Below are positions 35,623-44,102 of a stretch of DNA of 64,000 nucleotides, in pieces. The DNA is taken from assembly GCA_015057505.1 (NCBI GenBank), contig SVEG01000008.1, positions 72,682-136,681 on the forward strand, given 5' to 3'. The notes below the pieces were generated by a model, which ran no database searches, was not told the DNA's origin, and was given only the letters and a program-made list of their open reading frames with translations. A program made the position numbers and the translations under genes. How positions within the stretch are numbered: position 1 is the first letter of the stretch; each line of letters opens with the position of its first letter. This stretch comes from Lachnospiraceae bacterium (GTDB lineage: Bacteria > Bacillota > Clostridia > Lachnospirales > Lachnospiraceae).

Positions 35623-36165
35623 TTATATCCTATAATTCATATACACTTCACCGTCTAAATTCTTCCACACAAACTGATAATCTTCAAAAATCATATATGA
35701 ATGCTCAGAATTCTCCTTCGGAATCGAGACCGACCCGGGATTGAGATAGAGAAAATTATCCTTCATCTCGCATGCCGGTACATGCGTGTGACCGTTAAGT
35801 AAAATATCTCCTGCTTTAAGCACCGGAGGCTTCGACGGATTAAAATTATGACCGTGCGTTGCAAAAATAATATTTTTCCTGATTGGCAGAATTGCATACT
35901 CTGCCATAACAGGGAATTCAAGCACCATCTGGTCTACCTCTGCCTCACAGTTACCGCGCACGCAGATAAGTTCGTCTTTCTTGGCATTAAGCATCTCTAT
36001 GACCTTCTTAGGCGCATAGTCCTTCGGCAAATCATTACGCGGACCGTGATAAAGCAAATCACCGAGAAGCAAAAGTCTGTCCGCGCCTTCCCTGTCATAT
36101 GCCTCAAGTAATTTTTCACAGTAATATGCCGAACCGTGTATATCCGAAGCTATCATGTATTTCAT
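35623..36165 (-). CDS. YfcE-family metallophosphodiesterase
   Basis: A 180-residue calcineurin-like phosphoesterase. The metal-site motifs are ASDIHGSAYYCEKLL, LLLGDLLYHGPRN, VRGNCEAEVD, THGH and LNGHTHVPACE, all intact. YfcE-type enzymes hydrolyse phosphodiesters in vitro, often with Mn; the natural substrate is unknown. It lies 75 bases after rlmB, at the end of the cys-tRNA-rRNA operon, with its own AGGTAG-type site. Confidence 0.92.
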   Translation of the reverse strand: MKYMIASDIHGSAYYCEKLLEAYDREGADRLLLLGDLLYHGPRNDLPKDYAPKKVIEMLNAKKDELICVRGNCEAEVDQMVLEFPVMAEYAILPIRKNIIFATHGHNFNPSKPPVLKAGDILLNGHTHVPACEMKDNFLYLNPGSVSIPKENSEHSYMIFEDYQFVWKNLDGEVYMNYRI

Positions 36166-36240
36166 ATAAACTACCTCAACTTTCCAATGCCGGACACTTC
36201 CGGCTCATCCGCAGATTCTTAGCAAACTGTTCTGCACAAT

Positions 36241-36981
36241 CTAGCTCATACGTTGTCTTACAATCTCGTACGCAAGCACACCTGCCGCTACAGACGCATT
36301 AAGTGAATCAATATTACCCTTCATCGGGATTGATGCGATAAAGTCGCATTTTTCGCTGACAAGGCGGCTCACACCGTCGCCCTCGTTACCGATTACAAGA
36401 CCGATCGGCCCTTTAAGGTCAAGATTGTACATAACCTCTCCGCCCATATCCGCGCAGACAAACCACATGCCGCGCTCTTTAAGCTCCTCGATAGTCTTGG
36501 AAATATTAGTTACCTTTGCAACAGGTGTATAATTAAGCGCACCTGCCGAAGTTCTTGCAACCGTCGCCGTAAGTCCCACTGCTCTTCTCTTGGGGATAAT
36601 TACACCGTGTGCTCCTGCAAGATTCGCCGTACGGATAATCGCACCGAGGTTGTGCGGGTCTTCTATATTGTCAAGCAGGAAGATAAAAGGTGCTTCGCCT
36701 CTCTCCTCCGCAAGCTTAAACATATCATCAATTTCTGCATAATCATATGCCGCTGTATACGCAATAACGCCCTGATGCTTGCCTGTCTCCGACATCTGGT
36801 CAAGACGCTCCTTGGACACATACTGGATAAGTGTGTCGCCCTTTTTAGCCTCACGCACGATGCTCTGAATCGGGCCGTCCTGACAACCTGTCAGAATAAA
36901 TAATTTATCTACTGTCTTCCCTGAGCGGAATGCTTCAAGCACGGCATTTCTGCCTTCTACCGTAAATTCCTGATATCTCAT
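36241..36981 (-). CDS. rlmB: 23S rRNA 2'-O-methyltransferase, RlmB (SpoU)
   Basis: A 246-residue SPOUT methyltransferase that methylates the ribose of a guanosine in 23S rRNA. An N-terminal L30e-like substrate-binding domain (about 5-80) is followed by the knotted catalytic domain with DNIEDPHNLGAIIRTANLAG, IGLVIGNEGDGVSRLV and SLNASVAAGVLAYE. The start codon overlaps the mrnC stop (ATGA at 36978-36981), a sign of coupled translation. The pairing cysS-mrnC-rlmB is the usual Firmicutes order. Confidence 0.96.
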   Translation of the reverse strand: MRYQEFTVEGRNAVLEAFRSGKTVDKLFILTGCQDGPIQSIVREAKKGDTLIQYVSKERLDQMSETGKHQGVIAYTAAYDYAEIDDMFKLAEERGEAPFIFLLDNIEDPHNLGAIIRTANLAGAHGVIIPKRRAVGLTATVARTSAGALNYTPVAKVTNISKTIEELKERGMWFVCADMGGEVMYNLDLKGPIGLVIGNEGDGVSRLVSEKCDFIASIPMKGNIDSLNASVAAGVLAYEIVRQRMS

Positions 36982-37421
36982 TTAATCTCTCCTAACTTTG
37001 TAAAACCTAATTTTACAAGTTCAATTATTCTGTCCGTCTTTCCTGTAAGATACAGATAACCCATCACTGCCTCAAAACCCGTAGCCGCAAGGTATTCACC
37101 CATAGAAGCATTCTTTGCCTTAGTGTTAGGCTTAGAATTGCTTCCTCTCTTAAGCGCAACCTTCTCTTCCTCCGTAAAATCCTCAAAAAGGAGTTCTGAA
37201 AGCTTCGCCTGTGTGGCTGCTTTTACAAGGTTACTGCTTATGCCGTGGAGCTTGTTGGCAGGCATATTCCCCTTCAAAACCACATGGGTCCTTACAAGCA
37301 CCTCATATACGGCATCGCCGATATACGCAAGTGTAAGCGGGGAATATGTCCTTATATCTACATCTTTTTCGTTAAATGCTTGCTGAATTATACCGCACAA
37401 ATCTATTGTACTTTCGTCCAT
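36978..37421 (-). CDS. mrnC: Mini-ribonuclease 3
   Basis: A 147-residue RNase III catalytic domain without a double-stranded RNA-binding domain. LAYIGDAVYEVLVRTHVV (about 29-46) and the GATFEAVMGYLYL-type motif (here ATGFEAVMGYLYL) hold the acidic metal ligands. It matures the ends of 23S rRNA in Firmicutes. It overlaps cysS by 19 bases and rlmB by 4. Confidence 0.95.
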   Translation of the reverse strand: MDESTIDLCGIIQQAFNEKDVDIRTYSPLTLAYIGDAVYEVLVRTHVVLKGNMPANKLHGISSNLVKAATQAKLSELLFEDFTEEEKVALKRGSNSKPNTKAKNASMGEYLAATGFEAVMGYLYLTGKTDRIIELVKLGFTKLGEIK

Positions 37422-38827
37422 TCTACGCCCTCTCTTGTATCTTTAAGGATAATTCCCTGTGCTGCAAGCTCGTCTCTGATTGCATCTGCCTTTGCAAAAT
37501 CCTTCTGCTTCTTAGCTTCCTTACGCTCTTCGATTTTAGCAAGTACGTATGCCTCGAGCTCGGGATCAACTGATGAATCCTCTGCCTTTTTCTCGTCTGC
37601 CACTGTAAGATTAAGTGAAAGAACTTCATCAAAGCTCTTTGCAAGTGCAAACTTGGTAGCATCATTCATATCTGCCTTAAGCATGTCATATACAACTGTA
37701 ATTGCTGAAGATGTGTTGATATCGTTTGCAAGAGCATCCTCGAATTTGGTTCTGAATTCTGCAAATTTATCCTGCTCGATTTCTCCGTCTTTCTTAAGCT
37801 CGAGAATTCTCTTTTTAAGCTTAATGTAAGCAGCCTCCACGTTAGCAAGAACCTCATAAGAGAATTCAAGCGGTTTTCTGTAGTGTGACTGAAGGCAGAA
37901 CATACGGTAAACAAGAGGATTGATGTTCTTGCTCTCAAGAAGTGATACTGTAAGGAATTCGCCCTTTGACTTACTCATCTTACCTGATTTGTCATTCAAA
38001 TGATGAATGTGGAACCAGTAATTACACCACTTGTGTCCGAGATATGCCTCACTCTGTGCAACCTCATTTGTGTGGTGCGGGAAAATGTTATCTACACCGC
38101 CGCAGTGAATATCCATGTACTCACCGAGGTGCTTGATGCTGATGCCTGAGCACTCTATATGCCAACCCGGATATCCTACGCCCCAAGGGCTATCCCATTT
38201 AAGCGCCTGATCTTCGAACTTAGACTTTGTGAACCAAAGCACGAAATCGTTCTTATTTTTCTTATTGGTATCCTCTTCAACATCATCACGAACACCTACA
38301 AAAAGCTCATCCTCGCTCTGATTTGAGAAAATATAATACTCTTTTAACTTGGAAGTATCGAAGTAAACGTTCTCTCCTGAAAGGTATGCATATCCTTTCT
38401 CGATGAGCACCTCAACCATGTGAATGAACTCGTCAATACAATTAGTCGCCGGCTCAACCACGTCGGGACGCTTGATATTAAGCTTCTCGCAGTCTGAGAA
38501 AAATGCATCCGTATAAAACTTAGCAATCTCCATTACCGTCTTATTCTCACGCTTTGCGCCTTTAAGCATCTTGTCTTCGCCTGTATCTGCGTCACTTGCA
38601 AGATGTCCTACGTCCGTGATGTTCATTACACGCTTTACATCATAACCCACATAACGAAGTGTCTTCTCAAGAACGTCCTCCATGATGTAGCTTCTCAAAT
38701 TACCGATGTGTGCAAAATGATATACTGTAGGTCCGCAGGTGTACATATTAACCTTACCGTCCACATTGGGTACAAACTTCTCTACTTTTTTCGTAAGTGT
38801 GTTAAAAATTTTTACTTTGTTTTCCAT
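37403..38827 (-). CDS. cysS: Cysteinyl-tRNA synthetase
   Basis: Charges tRNA-Cys. The 474-residue class I synthetase has the HIGH-type motif HIGNLRSY (within VYHFAHIGNLRSYI, about 35-48), the zinc-site CSGISIKH and HHTNEVAQSEA, and the KMSKSKG signature (about 276-282). It starts 23 bases after cysE ends and is part of the T-box-led operon, which couples its expression to uncharged tRNA-Cys. Confidence 0.97.
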   Translation of the reverse strand: MENKVKIFNTLTKKVEKFVPNVDGKVNMYTCGPTVYHFAHIGNLRSYIMEDVLEKTLRYVGYDVKRVMNITDVGHLASDADTGEDKMLKGAKRENKTVMEIAKFYTDAFFSDCEKLNIKRPDVVEPATNCIDEFIHMVEVLIEKGYAYLSGENVYFDTSKLKEYYIFSNQSEDELFVGVRDDVEEDTNKKNKNDFVLWFTKSKFEDQALKWDSPWGVGYPGWHIECSGISIKHLGEYMDIHCGGVDNIFPHHTNEVAQSEAYLGHKWCNYWFHIHHLNDKSGKMSKSKGEFLTVSLLESKNINPLVYRMFCLQSHYRKPLEFSYEVLANVEAAYIKLKKRILELKKDGEIEQDKFAEFRTKFEDALANDINTSSAITVVYDMLKADMNDATKFALAKSFDEVLSLNLTVADEKKAEDSSVDPELEAYVLAKIEERKEAKKQKDFAKADAIRDELAAQGIILKDTREGVEWTKVQ

Positions 38828-38850
38828 GATATTCTCCTTAATGCTTATTC

Positions 38851-39504
38851 TTATTTGTTAATCGTCGCCGCAAGTGCTTCGACAGTCTTCTTAAGTTCCT
38901 CGTTATCCGCCTTAAGTTGCTGGATTTCGTTTAAAATCGGGTCGGGCAAATGTACCTGGTCCATATCGCTTCGCGGAATCTTGACATTGTCTCTCTTAAC
39001 CACACGTCCCGGGATTCCGACAACCGTACAGTTAGGCGGAACCTCGTTTACAACTACGGAACCAGCACCAATCTTGGAATTCTCTCCGACCGTAAAGGAA
39101 CCGAGCACCTTTGCTCCCGCACTAATCATAACGTTATCCTCAATCGTGGGATGTCGCTTACCCTTTTCCTTACCGGTACCTCCAAGCGTCACACCCTGAT
39201 AAAGCGTAACGTTGTCGCCGATAATTGCCGTCTCTCCTATTATAACACCATGTCCGTGGTCAATAAAGAGTCCTTTTCCTATTGTTGCACCGGGATGGAT
39301 TTCAATACCTGTCTTGTGTGCGGTTCTCTGCGAAATCCATCTCGCAAGAAAATAATGCTTTTTCAAATATAATTTGTGCGCAAGTCTGTATCTTAACATG
39401 GCCTTGAAGCTCGGATAGAGGAAAACCTCCATCGTGGAGCGAAGAGCCGGGTCACGTTCTTTTATTATCTGAATTTCTTCGTTTATAAATTTGATGAAGC
39501 CCAT
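38851..39504 (-). CDS. cysE: Serine O-acetyltransferase
   Basis: Makes O-acetylserine from serine and acetyl-CoA, the committed step to cysteine. The 217-residue short CysE type has a helical N-terminus and a left-handed beta-helix with hexapeptide repeats; HPGATIGKGLFIDHGHGVVIG-class active-site sequence is at about 92-112 and TLGGTGKEKGKRHP follows. The C-terminal coiled extension (QQLKADNEELKKTVEALAAT) is unusual and looks like a short coiled coil. It lies between the Nudix gene (32 bases) and cysS. Confidence 0.95.
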   Translation of the reverse strand: MGFIKFINEEIQIIKERDPALRSTMEVFLYPSFKAMLRYRLAHKLYLKKHYFLARWISQRTAHKTGIEIHPGATIGKGLFIDHGHGVIIGETAIIGDNVTLYQGVTLGGTGKEKGKRHPTIEDNVMISAGAKVLGSFTVGENSKIGAGSVVVNEVPPNCTVVGIPGRVVKRDNVKIPRSDMDQVHLPDPILNEIQQLKADNEELKKTVEALAATINK

Positions 39505-39536
39505 AACATTCCCCTTTCTTGGAAAATATAATATAC

Positions 39537-40049
39537 TTATAAAACCTCTATTTTATTTAATATACTAACACACATATCCAAATGTGTCCCTGAATAATTA
39601 TTCTCTCGCTCAACCATAGTCACTGCCTTATTCAAATCAACCCACATCAGACTGTCGACTTCATTGGAACTGCCGAACTCACTCGCATTGACATAAGCAA
39701 TAAAACCTGTCATAATCAGATTTTTTGGAGCAAAATAATAGCTCTGCACATACTCGCAGGAAATAACTTGCTGTCCTGTTTCTTCAAATACCTCTCGAGC
39801 AACGGTTTCTTCAAGAGTATCACCCTTTTTCAGATAACCTGAACAAAGCGTATAATTTTTCGTAGAAATATAATTCTGTTTCAGCAGAAGAACCTGCTTA
39901 TTTTCGTTGATAATTGCCACAAGTACACAGCTTGCAGGATTATCAAAATAAAACTTATTGCAATTAGAGCAGTATTTCTGTTCGCCTTCATCACCGATTA
40001 CTTTGTGTGTAAGTGATTTACCACATTGTGTGCAAAAATTAAGTTCCAT
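39537..40049 (-). CDS. Nudix hydrolase with N-terminal zinc ribbon
   Basis: A 170-residue protein. A zinc ribbon (CTQCGKSL and CSNCNKFYFDNPASC, about residues 6-40) is followed by a Nudix domain whose box reads GYLKKGDTLEETVAREVFEETGQQV without one break in the GX5EX7REUXEEXGU pattern. This is the layout of NudC-like NADH pyrophosphatases, but it lacks their N-terminal domain. Substrates are likely nucleotide sugars, NADH or RNA caps. It is the first gene after the T-box, which is unusual company for CysE and CysS. Confidence 0.9.
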   Translation of the reverse strand: MELNFCTQCGKSLTHKVIGDEGEQKYCSNCNKFYFDNPASCVLVAIINENKQVLLLKQNYISTKNYTLCSGYLKKGDTLEETVAREVFEETGQQVISCEYVQSYYFAPKNLIMTGFIAYVNASEFGSSNEVDSLMWVDLNKAVTMVERENNYSGTHLDMCVSILNKIEVL

Positions 40050-40070
40050 TATTTCAGCTCCTTGTAAAAT

Positions 40071-40316
40071 AAAAAAGCACCCTGCCTCACAAAGAGACGG
40101 GATGCCCGCGGTTCCACTCTAATTAGGACTATAAAGTCCTCACTCATATACGTAACGTGTATCAACGTACCACACTAACCAACAACACAGCTCATGCGGT
40201 CTGCTCCCGAATGCACTTCACTCATCCCTTCACAAGAAATGCTTTCAGCCGATGACATTTCCTCTCTGCTGCTACCTGATAAGCTACTTTTTCGTTCTTA
40301 GCATTTGAAAATATAT
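40071..40316 (-). promoter_or_regulatory. T-box riboswitch leader, probably tRNA-Cys responsive
   Basis: On the minus strand AGAGTGGAACCGCGGG (40105-40120) is the canonical T-box. A terminator hairpin at 40077-40105 (one mismatch) is followed by TTTTTT, 22 bases before the Nudix start. A stem I region with a GGCTGAAAGC distal motif lies upstream, and TGC (complement of 40213-40215) is the best specifier candidate; a GCA reading one base over is possible. Cys is favoured because cysE and cysS are in the operon. Confidence 0.92.
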
Positions 40317-40322
40317 ATCTAT

Positions 40323-40351
40323 AGAATATGCAATAAAGGTCGATTTGTCAA
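40323..40351 (-). promoter_or_regulatory. Promoter of the T-box-led cys operon
   Basis: TTGACA, 17-base spacer, TATTCT on the minus strand, placing the start just before the T-box leader. Confidence 0.8.
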
Positions 40352-40389
40352 TAAGGGATTTTATTTTTGCAAATACCTTACAATATATA

Positions 40390-40402
40390 CAACCATTGGT
40401 TG
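40390..40402. promoter_or_regulatory. Palindrome, possible operator of the HTH-methyltransferase gene
   Basis: CAACCA-T-TGGTTG, a perfect palindrome about 90 bases ahead of an HTH protein gene. Autoregulation is a guess. Confidence 0.3.
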
Positions 40403-40493
40403 ATAAACATAAAATACAATTCCATTGCACGCTTCTTTACTCTAAAATAAAATAACCTTAGAAAGCTTTCAAAAACAGAAAGAGGAGTACTAT

Positions 40494-41462
40494 ATGAATC
40501 ATAAATTATGCGAAACAATAAAAAATCTGCGAACCAGTAGAAACATAAGTCAAGAACTGTTTGCTAATGCATTAGACATTTCAGCACAAGCAGTAAGCAA
40601 ATGGGAAAACAAAAAGGCATTGCCGGATATTTCTCTGCTTCCTAAAATTGCCGATTTTTTTGGCGTCACCATTGATACTTTATTTAAAGGTTTTATTCAG
40701 GAGGACGATATTTTATCAGATAATATCAGCACTTCATTAGAACAGAACAAAAAAAGTTGGGATAAAATAGCTTCTAAAGATTGGTTAGGAACTTCTCTCC
40801 CCGCATGGGGCGTACTTATGGCAAATGAAGAAAAACTCAACCTCCTATACGACCTAACCGGTAAAAAAGTTCTTGAAATTGCATGCGGAGATGGTAAGTC
40901 GCTTATATACTGTGGCAAAAATCAAGCAAAAGAACTTTTTGGAATAGATATCTCTGAAAAGCAACTGGCTAAGGCTCGTCAAAATTTGCTGACTGAAAAT
41001 ATAGATGCAAAGCTATTTCTTTCGCCTATGGAGGTCAACCCCGGAATACCTGAACATTATTTTGATTTGGTTTATTCCGTTTATGGCATAGGTTGGACAC
41101 AGGATTTAGATAAAACAATTTCTCTAATAGGAAAATATTTAAAAACTAACGGGACTTTTATATTTTCGTGGGATAATCCGATACTGCCTTGTATCGAAAA
41201 CATAAATGAAGAATATGTGTTGAAACATTCTTACCTTGATGAACTTCTTGTGCAAGTACGAATGCGTGAAGAAATGGTTGTTAGAACAAATTGGAAACTT
41301 TCAACTTACATAAACACGCTTGCCAAAAATGGCTTTAAGGTAGAATATCTAATAGAAAACTCCGCAAAACCCGAAAATGCTGTTTACTCAAAAAAATATT
41401 ATTCCGAACATAAAGCACAGTATATTAATCATAGTTTCGTTTTAAAAGCAAGAAAACTCTGA
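40494..41462 (+). CDS. XRE HTH-methyltransferase fusion protein
   Basis: A 322-residue protein. Residues 5-65 are a Cro/CI-type helix-turn-helix (SQELFANALDISAQAVSKWE). From about 90 on there is a class I SAM-dependent methyltransferase: motif I VLEIACGDGKSLIYCG (about 127-142), GIDISEKQLAKARQNL (post I acidic residue) and FDLVYSVYGIGW. Such fusions occur in Clostridia and may link DNA binding to small-molecule or antibiotic methylation; the substrate is unknown. The ATG has AGAGGAG upstream. A bidirectional hairpin follows. Confidence 0.88.
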   Translation: MNHKLCETIKNLRTSRNISQELFANALDISAQAVSKWENKKALPDISLLPKIADFFGVTIDTLFKGFIQEDDILSDNISTSLEQNKKSWDKIASKDWLGTSLPAWGVLMANEEKLNLLYDLTGKKVLEIACGDGKSLIYCGKNQAKELFGIDISEKQLAKARQNLLTENIDAKLFLSPMEVNPGIPEHYFDLVYSVYGIGWTQDLDKTISLIGKYLKTNGTFIFSWDNPILPCIENINEEYVLKHSYLDELLVQVRMREEMVVRTNWKLSTYINTLAKNGFKVEYLIENSAKPENAVYSKKYYSEHKAQYINHSFVLKARKL

Positions 41463-41468
41463 TATAAC

Positions 41469-41503
41469 AAAGGAAGGGACAAGTTACAAAAGTCCCTTCC
41501 TTT
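41469..41503. terminator. Bidirectional terminator
   Basis: AAAGGAAGGGAC and GTCCCTTCCTTT arms between the convergent methyltransferase and Fic genes. Confidence 0.88.
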
Positions 41504-41511
41504 CTATTATT

Positions 41512-42627
41512 CTACAAAATATCTATTAACACTTCCCACTTACCTTTTTTCTTACTGTCAATTCGGCGAATATATCCTTTTTCCTTTAATGCTGCCATCT
41601 CTCGTTTAATGGAACGAAGCGATTTTTCTGTAATTTCTGCTAATTCAAGCTGTGTAATCTCCGGCTTATTTACAATATATCTTAATATCGCAAGTTCATT
41701 TAATGTGATTTTTAAAGTGCCATTTAAAGTGCCATTTTGGCACTTTAAATCATCAAATTTGACACTTTGGGATTTTTCATTATCATCTTCCCCCACATAA
41801 TCCACATGCATATATCTGTTCTTAAGCTCATAATCCGTTCCCATAAGCAAGTTACTAAAAAACATCTCCAAGAACTTTATCGTGGCATGCACACCATTTT
41901 TCAAATTATTATAATTGGCCCTGACTAAAGCATTTCTGAAATACCAAGAATGTTTCTCAAACGCATCATTATTAACATCAAAACCAAAGGATTTCATGTA
42001 CTTAATCATAAAAACTGCGGTCGCTCTTGTATTTCCCTCGCAAAACGGATGAATCTGCCAAATGCCTGAAGTAAATTTTGCAAGATGCTTTACGGCTTCT
42101 GCTAATGACAAGCCCTCGTAAGAGAACTGCTTTTCTATATTAAAATCATAATCCAGGGTTTCTTTGATACTATTACATGACGAATAAATAACTGTTTCGC
42201 CCTTCAATACCCATTCTTTCTTGGTTATGTTATATGTTCTAATCTGTCCGGCATGTTCGAATACACCTTCAAAAAGGCGACGATGAATTGATAACCATTC
42301 TGCCGGTGAAAACTGAAATGTCTTCTCGCCAAGAAGCTTCGCTATTCTTGCAGATACAATATCTGCTTCTCTGGTTTCCTCTTCTGAATCCGCACGGTCA
42401 CTACGCTCCTCATAATAACTCTGGATTCTTTTCTGAGCTTCATCAATACCTATTTCGCCCTCAATATGCTTCTTCGCAGTATCAAGCAAATATGCCGATG
42501 TCTTTAAACCGTCTACCGCCTGTAATCCGATAGCCGTCTGCCATGCTTCACTTTTCTCAATCTTTTCGGGCTCACCCTGTCGTATATATTCTTCAAGTTC
42601 AAACTGCCATCTTTTTTCTTCTGACAT
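41512..42627 (-). CDS. Fic-domain protein with winged-helix tail
   Basis: A 371-residue protein. The Fic core (about 95-245) has the motif HPFCEGNTRA, which keeps the catalytic His and the phosphate-binding GNxR, so AMP or other nucleotide transfer to a target hydroxyl is expected. The N-terminal helices are of the kind that often carry an inhibitory segment, but I could not find a clear (S/T)xxxE(G/N). The C-terminus is a winged helix (ELAILRYIVNKPEITQLELA). ATG 42627 has AAAGGA 10 bases upstream; ATG 42645 is an alternative. Residues near 290-305 contain a short direct repeat (LNGTL). Confidence 0.88.
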   Translation of the reverse strand: MSEEKRWQFELEEYIRQGEPEKIEKSEAWQTAIGLQAVDGLKTSAYLLDTAKKHIEGEIGIDEAQKRIQSYYEERSDRADSEEETREADIVSARIAKLLGEKTFQFSPAEWLSIHRRLFEGVFEHAGQIRTYNITKKEWVLKGETVIYSSCNSIKETLDYDFNIEKQFSYEGLSLAEAVKHLAKFTSGIWQIHPFCEGNTRATAVFMIKYMKSFGFDVNNDAFEKHSWYFRNALVRANYNNLKNGVHATIKFLEMFFSNLLMGTDYELKNRYMHVDYVGEDDNEKSQSVKFDDLKCQNGTLNGTLKITLNELAILRYIVNKPEITQLELAEITEKSLRSIKREMAALKEKGYIRRIDSKKKGKWEVLIDIL

Positions 42628-42666
42628 GTTCGCTCGTCCTTTCATACTACATCTCTATCCTTAGTG

Positions 42667-43215
42667 CTATTCCCGCTTCCCACAGCATCCGCCGCACTGC
42701 GCTCCGCATGCTCCGTCATCCAAACTTCCGTAACGGTAATTATCAACGGTCTCAAGAAGTGCAATCGACTGTGCCGCGATTCCTTCTTCTCTTCCTGTAA
42801 AGCCGAGACCTTCCTCCGTCGTTGCCTTGATACTCACCTTGTCTGCCGGAATTTTAAGAGCCTTCGCAATATTCTCTCGCATCTCTTCGCGGTAAGGTCC
42901 CACCTTCGGACGCTGTGCAATAATCGTCGCATCAATGTTGCCGATAAGGTACAAATTCTCCTCCAAAAGTCTGCCGACGTGCTCGAGAAGCTTTATACTG
43001 GAAATTCCCTTGTAAGCAGGATCAGTATCCGGAAAATGCTTGCCGATATCACCAAGTGCCGCCGCACCCAAAAGAGAATCCATAATGGCATGGGTCAGAA
43101 CATCCGCATCCGAGTGTCCGAGAAGCCCCTTTTCAAAAGGTATCTCCACTCCTCCGAGTATCATTTTTCGTCCTTCTACAAGTCTGTGAACATCGTAGCC
43201 CATTCCTATTCTCAT
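42667..43215 (-). CDS. ispF: 2-C-methyl-D-erythritol 2,4-cyclodiphosphate synthase, with Cys-rich tail
   Basis: Fifth step of the non-mevalonate isoprenoid pathway. Residues 1-158 are a complete Isp[13 protein letters not shown] (zinc ligands Asp and His), [28 protein letters not shown] and [18 protein letters not shown]. The ATG at 43215 follows AAAGGAG. The protein continues for about 20 residues beyond the usual end with a Gly/Cys-rich tail having four Cys ([10 protein letters not shown]), not normal for this enzyme. No ispD neighbour is seen. Confidence 0.94.
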   Translation of the reverse strand: MRIGMGYDVHRLVEGRKMILGGVEIPFEKGLLGHSDADVLTHAIMDSLLGAAALGDIGKHFPDTDPAYKGISSIKLLEHVGRLLEENLYLIGNIDATIIAQRPKVGPYREEMRENIAKALKIPADKVSIKATTEEGLGFTGREEGIAAQSIALLETVDNYRYGSLDDGACGAQCGGCCGKRE

Positions 43216-43290
43216 TATGCCGTCTCCTTTTCTCAAATGTAAATCTTCTCTAGTTATTATAGTCTTGATATCCGGCTCTGTCAAAAGATT

Positions 43291-44085
43291 TTATCTCCGA
43301 CTTGATTTATCAGCCAAGTCTCCGTACACCGGTGTTGCAAGCCCAAAACCACCCGATACGGTCGTAATCTGCCCCGTCGTATATGCCGATTCATCACTCG
43401 CAAAATATACAACCGCTGAAGCAATTTCCTCAGGAAGCCCCATCCTTTTAAGCGGAATATGACGAAGGAACAATTTTTTGAAATCCTCGGTTAGATTTTT
43501 TTCAACCGCATCAGTCGCTGTCATTCCCGGCAAAACTGCATTACAGCGTATTTTATGACCTGCTTCATGTACTGCAATCAGCTTGGTAAGATAATTAATC
43601 GCCGCTTTGCTTGTCCCGTATGCAATCTGCGAAATATCAGGCACAAGTCCGCCTATCGACGATATATTAATAATACTGCCGCCGTTGTCTGACATATACT
43701 TTATGACTGCCTGACTGCCCATAAAGACACTTCGCAAATTGATATTAACCGTATCAAGAAAAACATCAACGTCAGTATGTGCAAAATCCAAATCTTTTCC
43801 GGGATTTGATGTACCGAAATTATTTACAAGCACATCAATGTGTCCCTCATTCTTTACAACCTCATCTGCCATACTTGCAAAAGATTCCTTAACAGAGGCA
43901 TCATTGTACACATATTTCACCCTGCCTCCTTCGGCATTAAGCTTCTCTGCTTCTTTCTCGGCGACCTCTCTATTTCTCGCCGCCATATATACAATTGCAC
44001 CCTCTTTTGCACAAGCCTTGACTATCGCAAGACCGATTCCTCTTGTAGAGGCAGTAACTATTACAACTTTATCTTTTAACCTCAT
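43291..44085 (-). CDS. Short-chain dehydrogenase/reductase
   Basis: A 264-residue classical SDR. The cofactor loop is TASTRGIGLAI (TGxxxGIG type), the NNFGTS strand and the catalytic Ser and Tyr-x3-Lys (INISS, then YGTSKAA) are intact. The C-terminal PEEIASAVVYFASDESAYTTGQ is typical. The reaction is NAD(P)H-linked reduction of a keto group or oxidation of an alcohol; steroid or sugar substrates are possible but not shown. The ATG at 44085 lies seven bases after AAGGAG; TTG at 44091 is less likely. It is 17 bases after the MFS transporter gene and likely its partner. Confidence 0.92.
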   Translation of the reverse strand: MRLKDKVVIVTASTRGIGLAIVKACAKEGAIVYMAARNREVAEKEAEKLNAEGGRVKYVYNDASVKESFASMADEVVKNEGHIDVLVNNFGTSNPGKDLDFAHTDVDVFLDTVNINLRSVFMGSQAVIKYMSDNGGSIINISSIGGLVPDISQIAYGTSKAAINYLTKLIAVHEAGHKIRCNAVLPGMTATDAVEKNLTEDFKKLFLRHIPLKRMGLPEEIASAVVYFASDESAYTTGQITTVSGGFGLATPVYGDLADKSSRR

Positions 44086-44102
44086 AATCAAACTCCTTTT
44101 TA

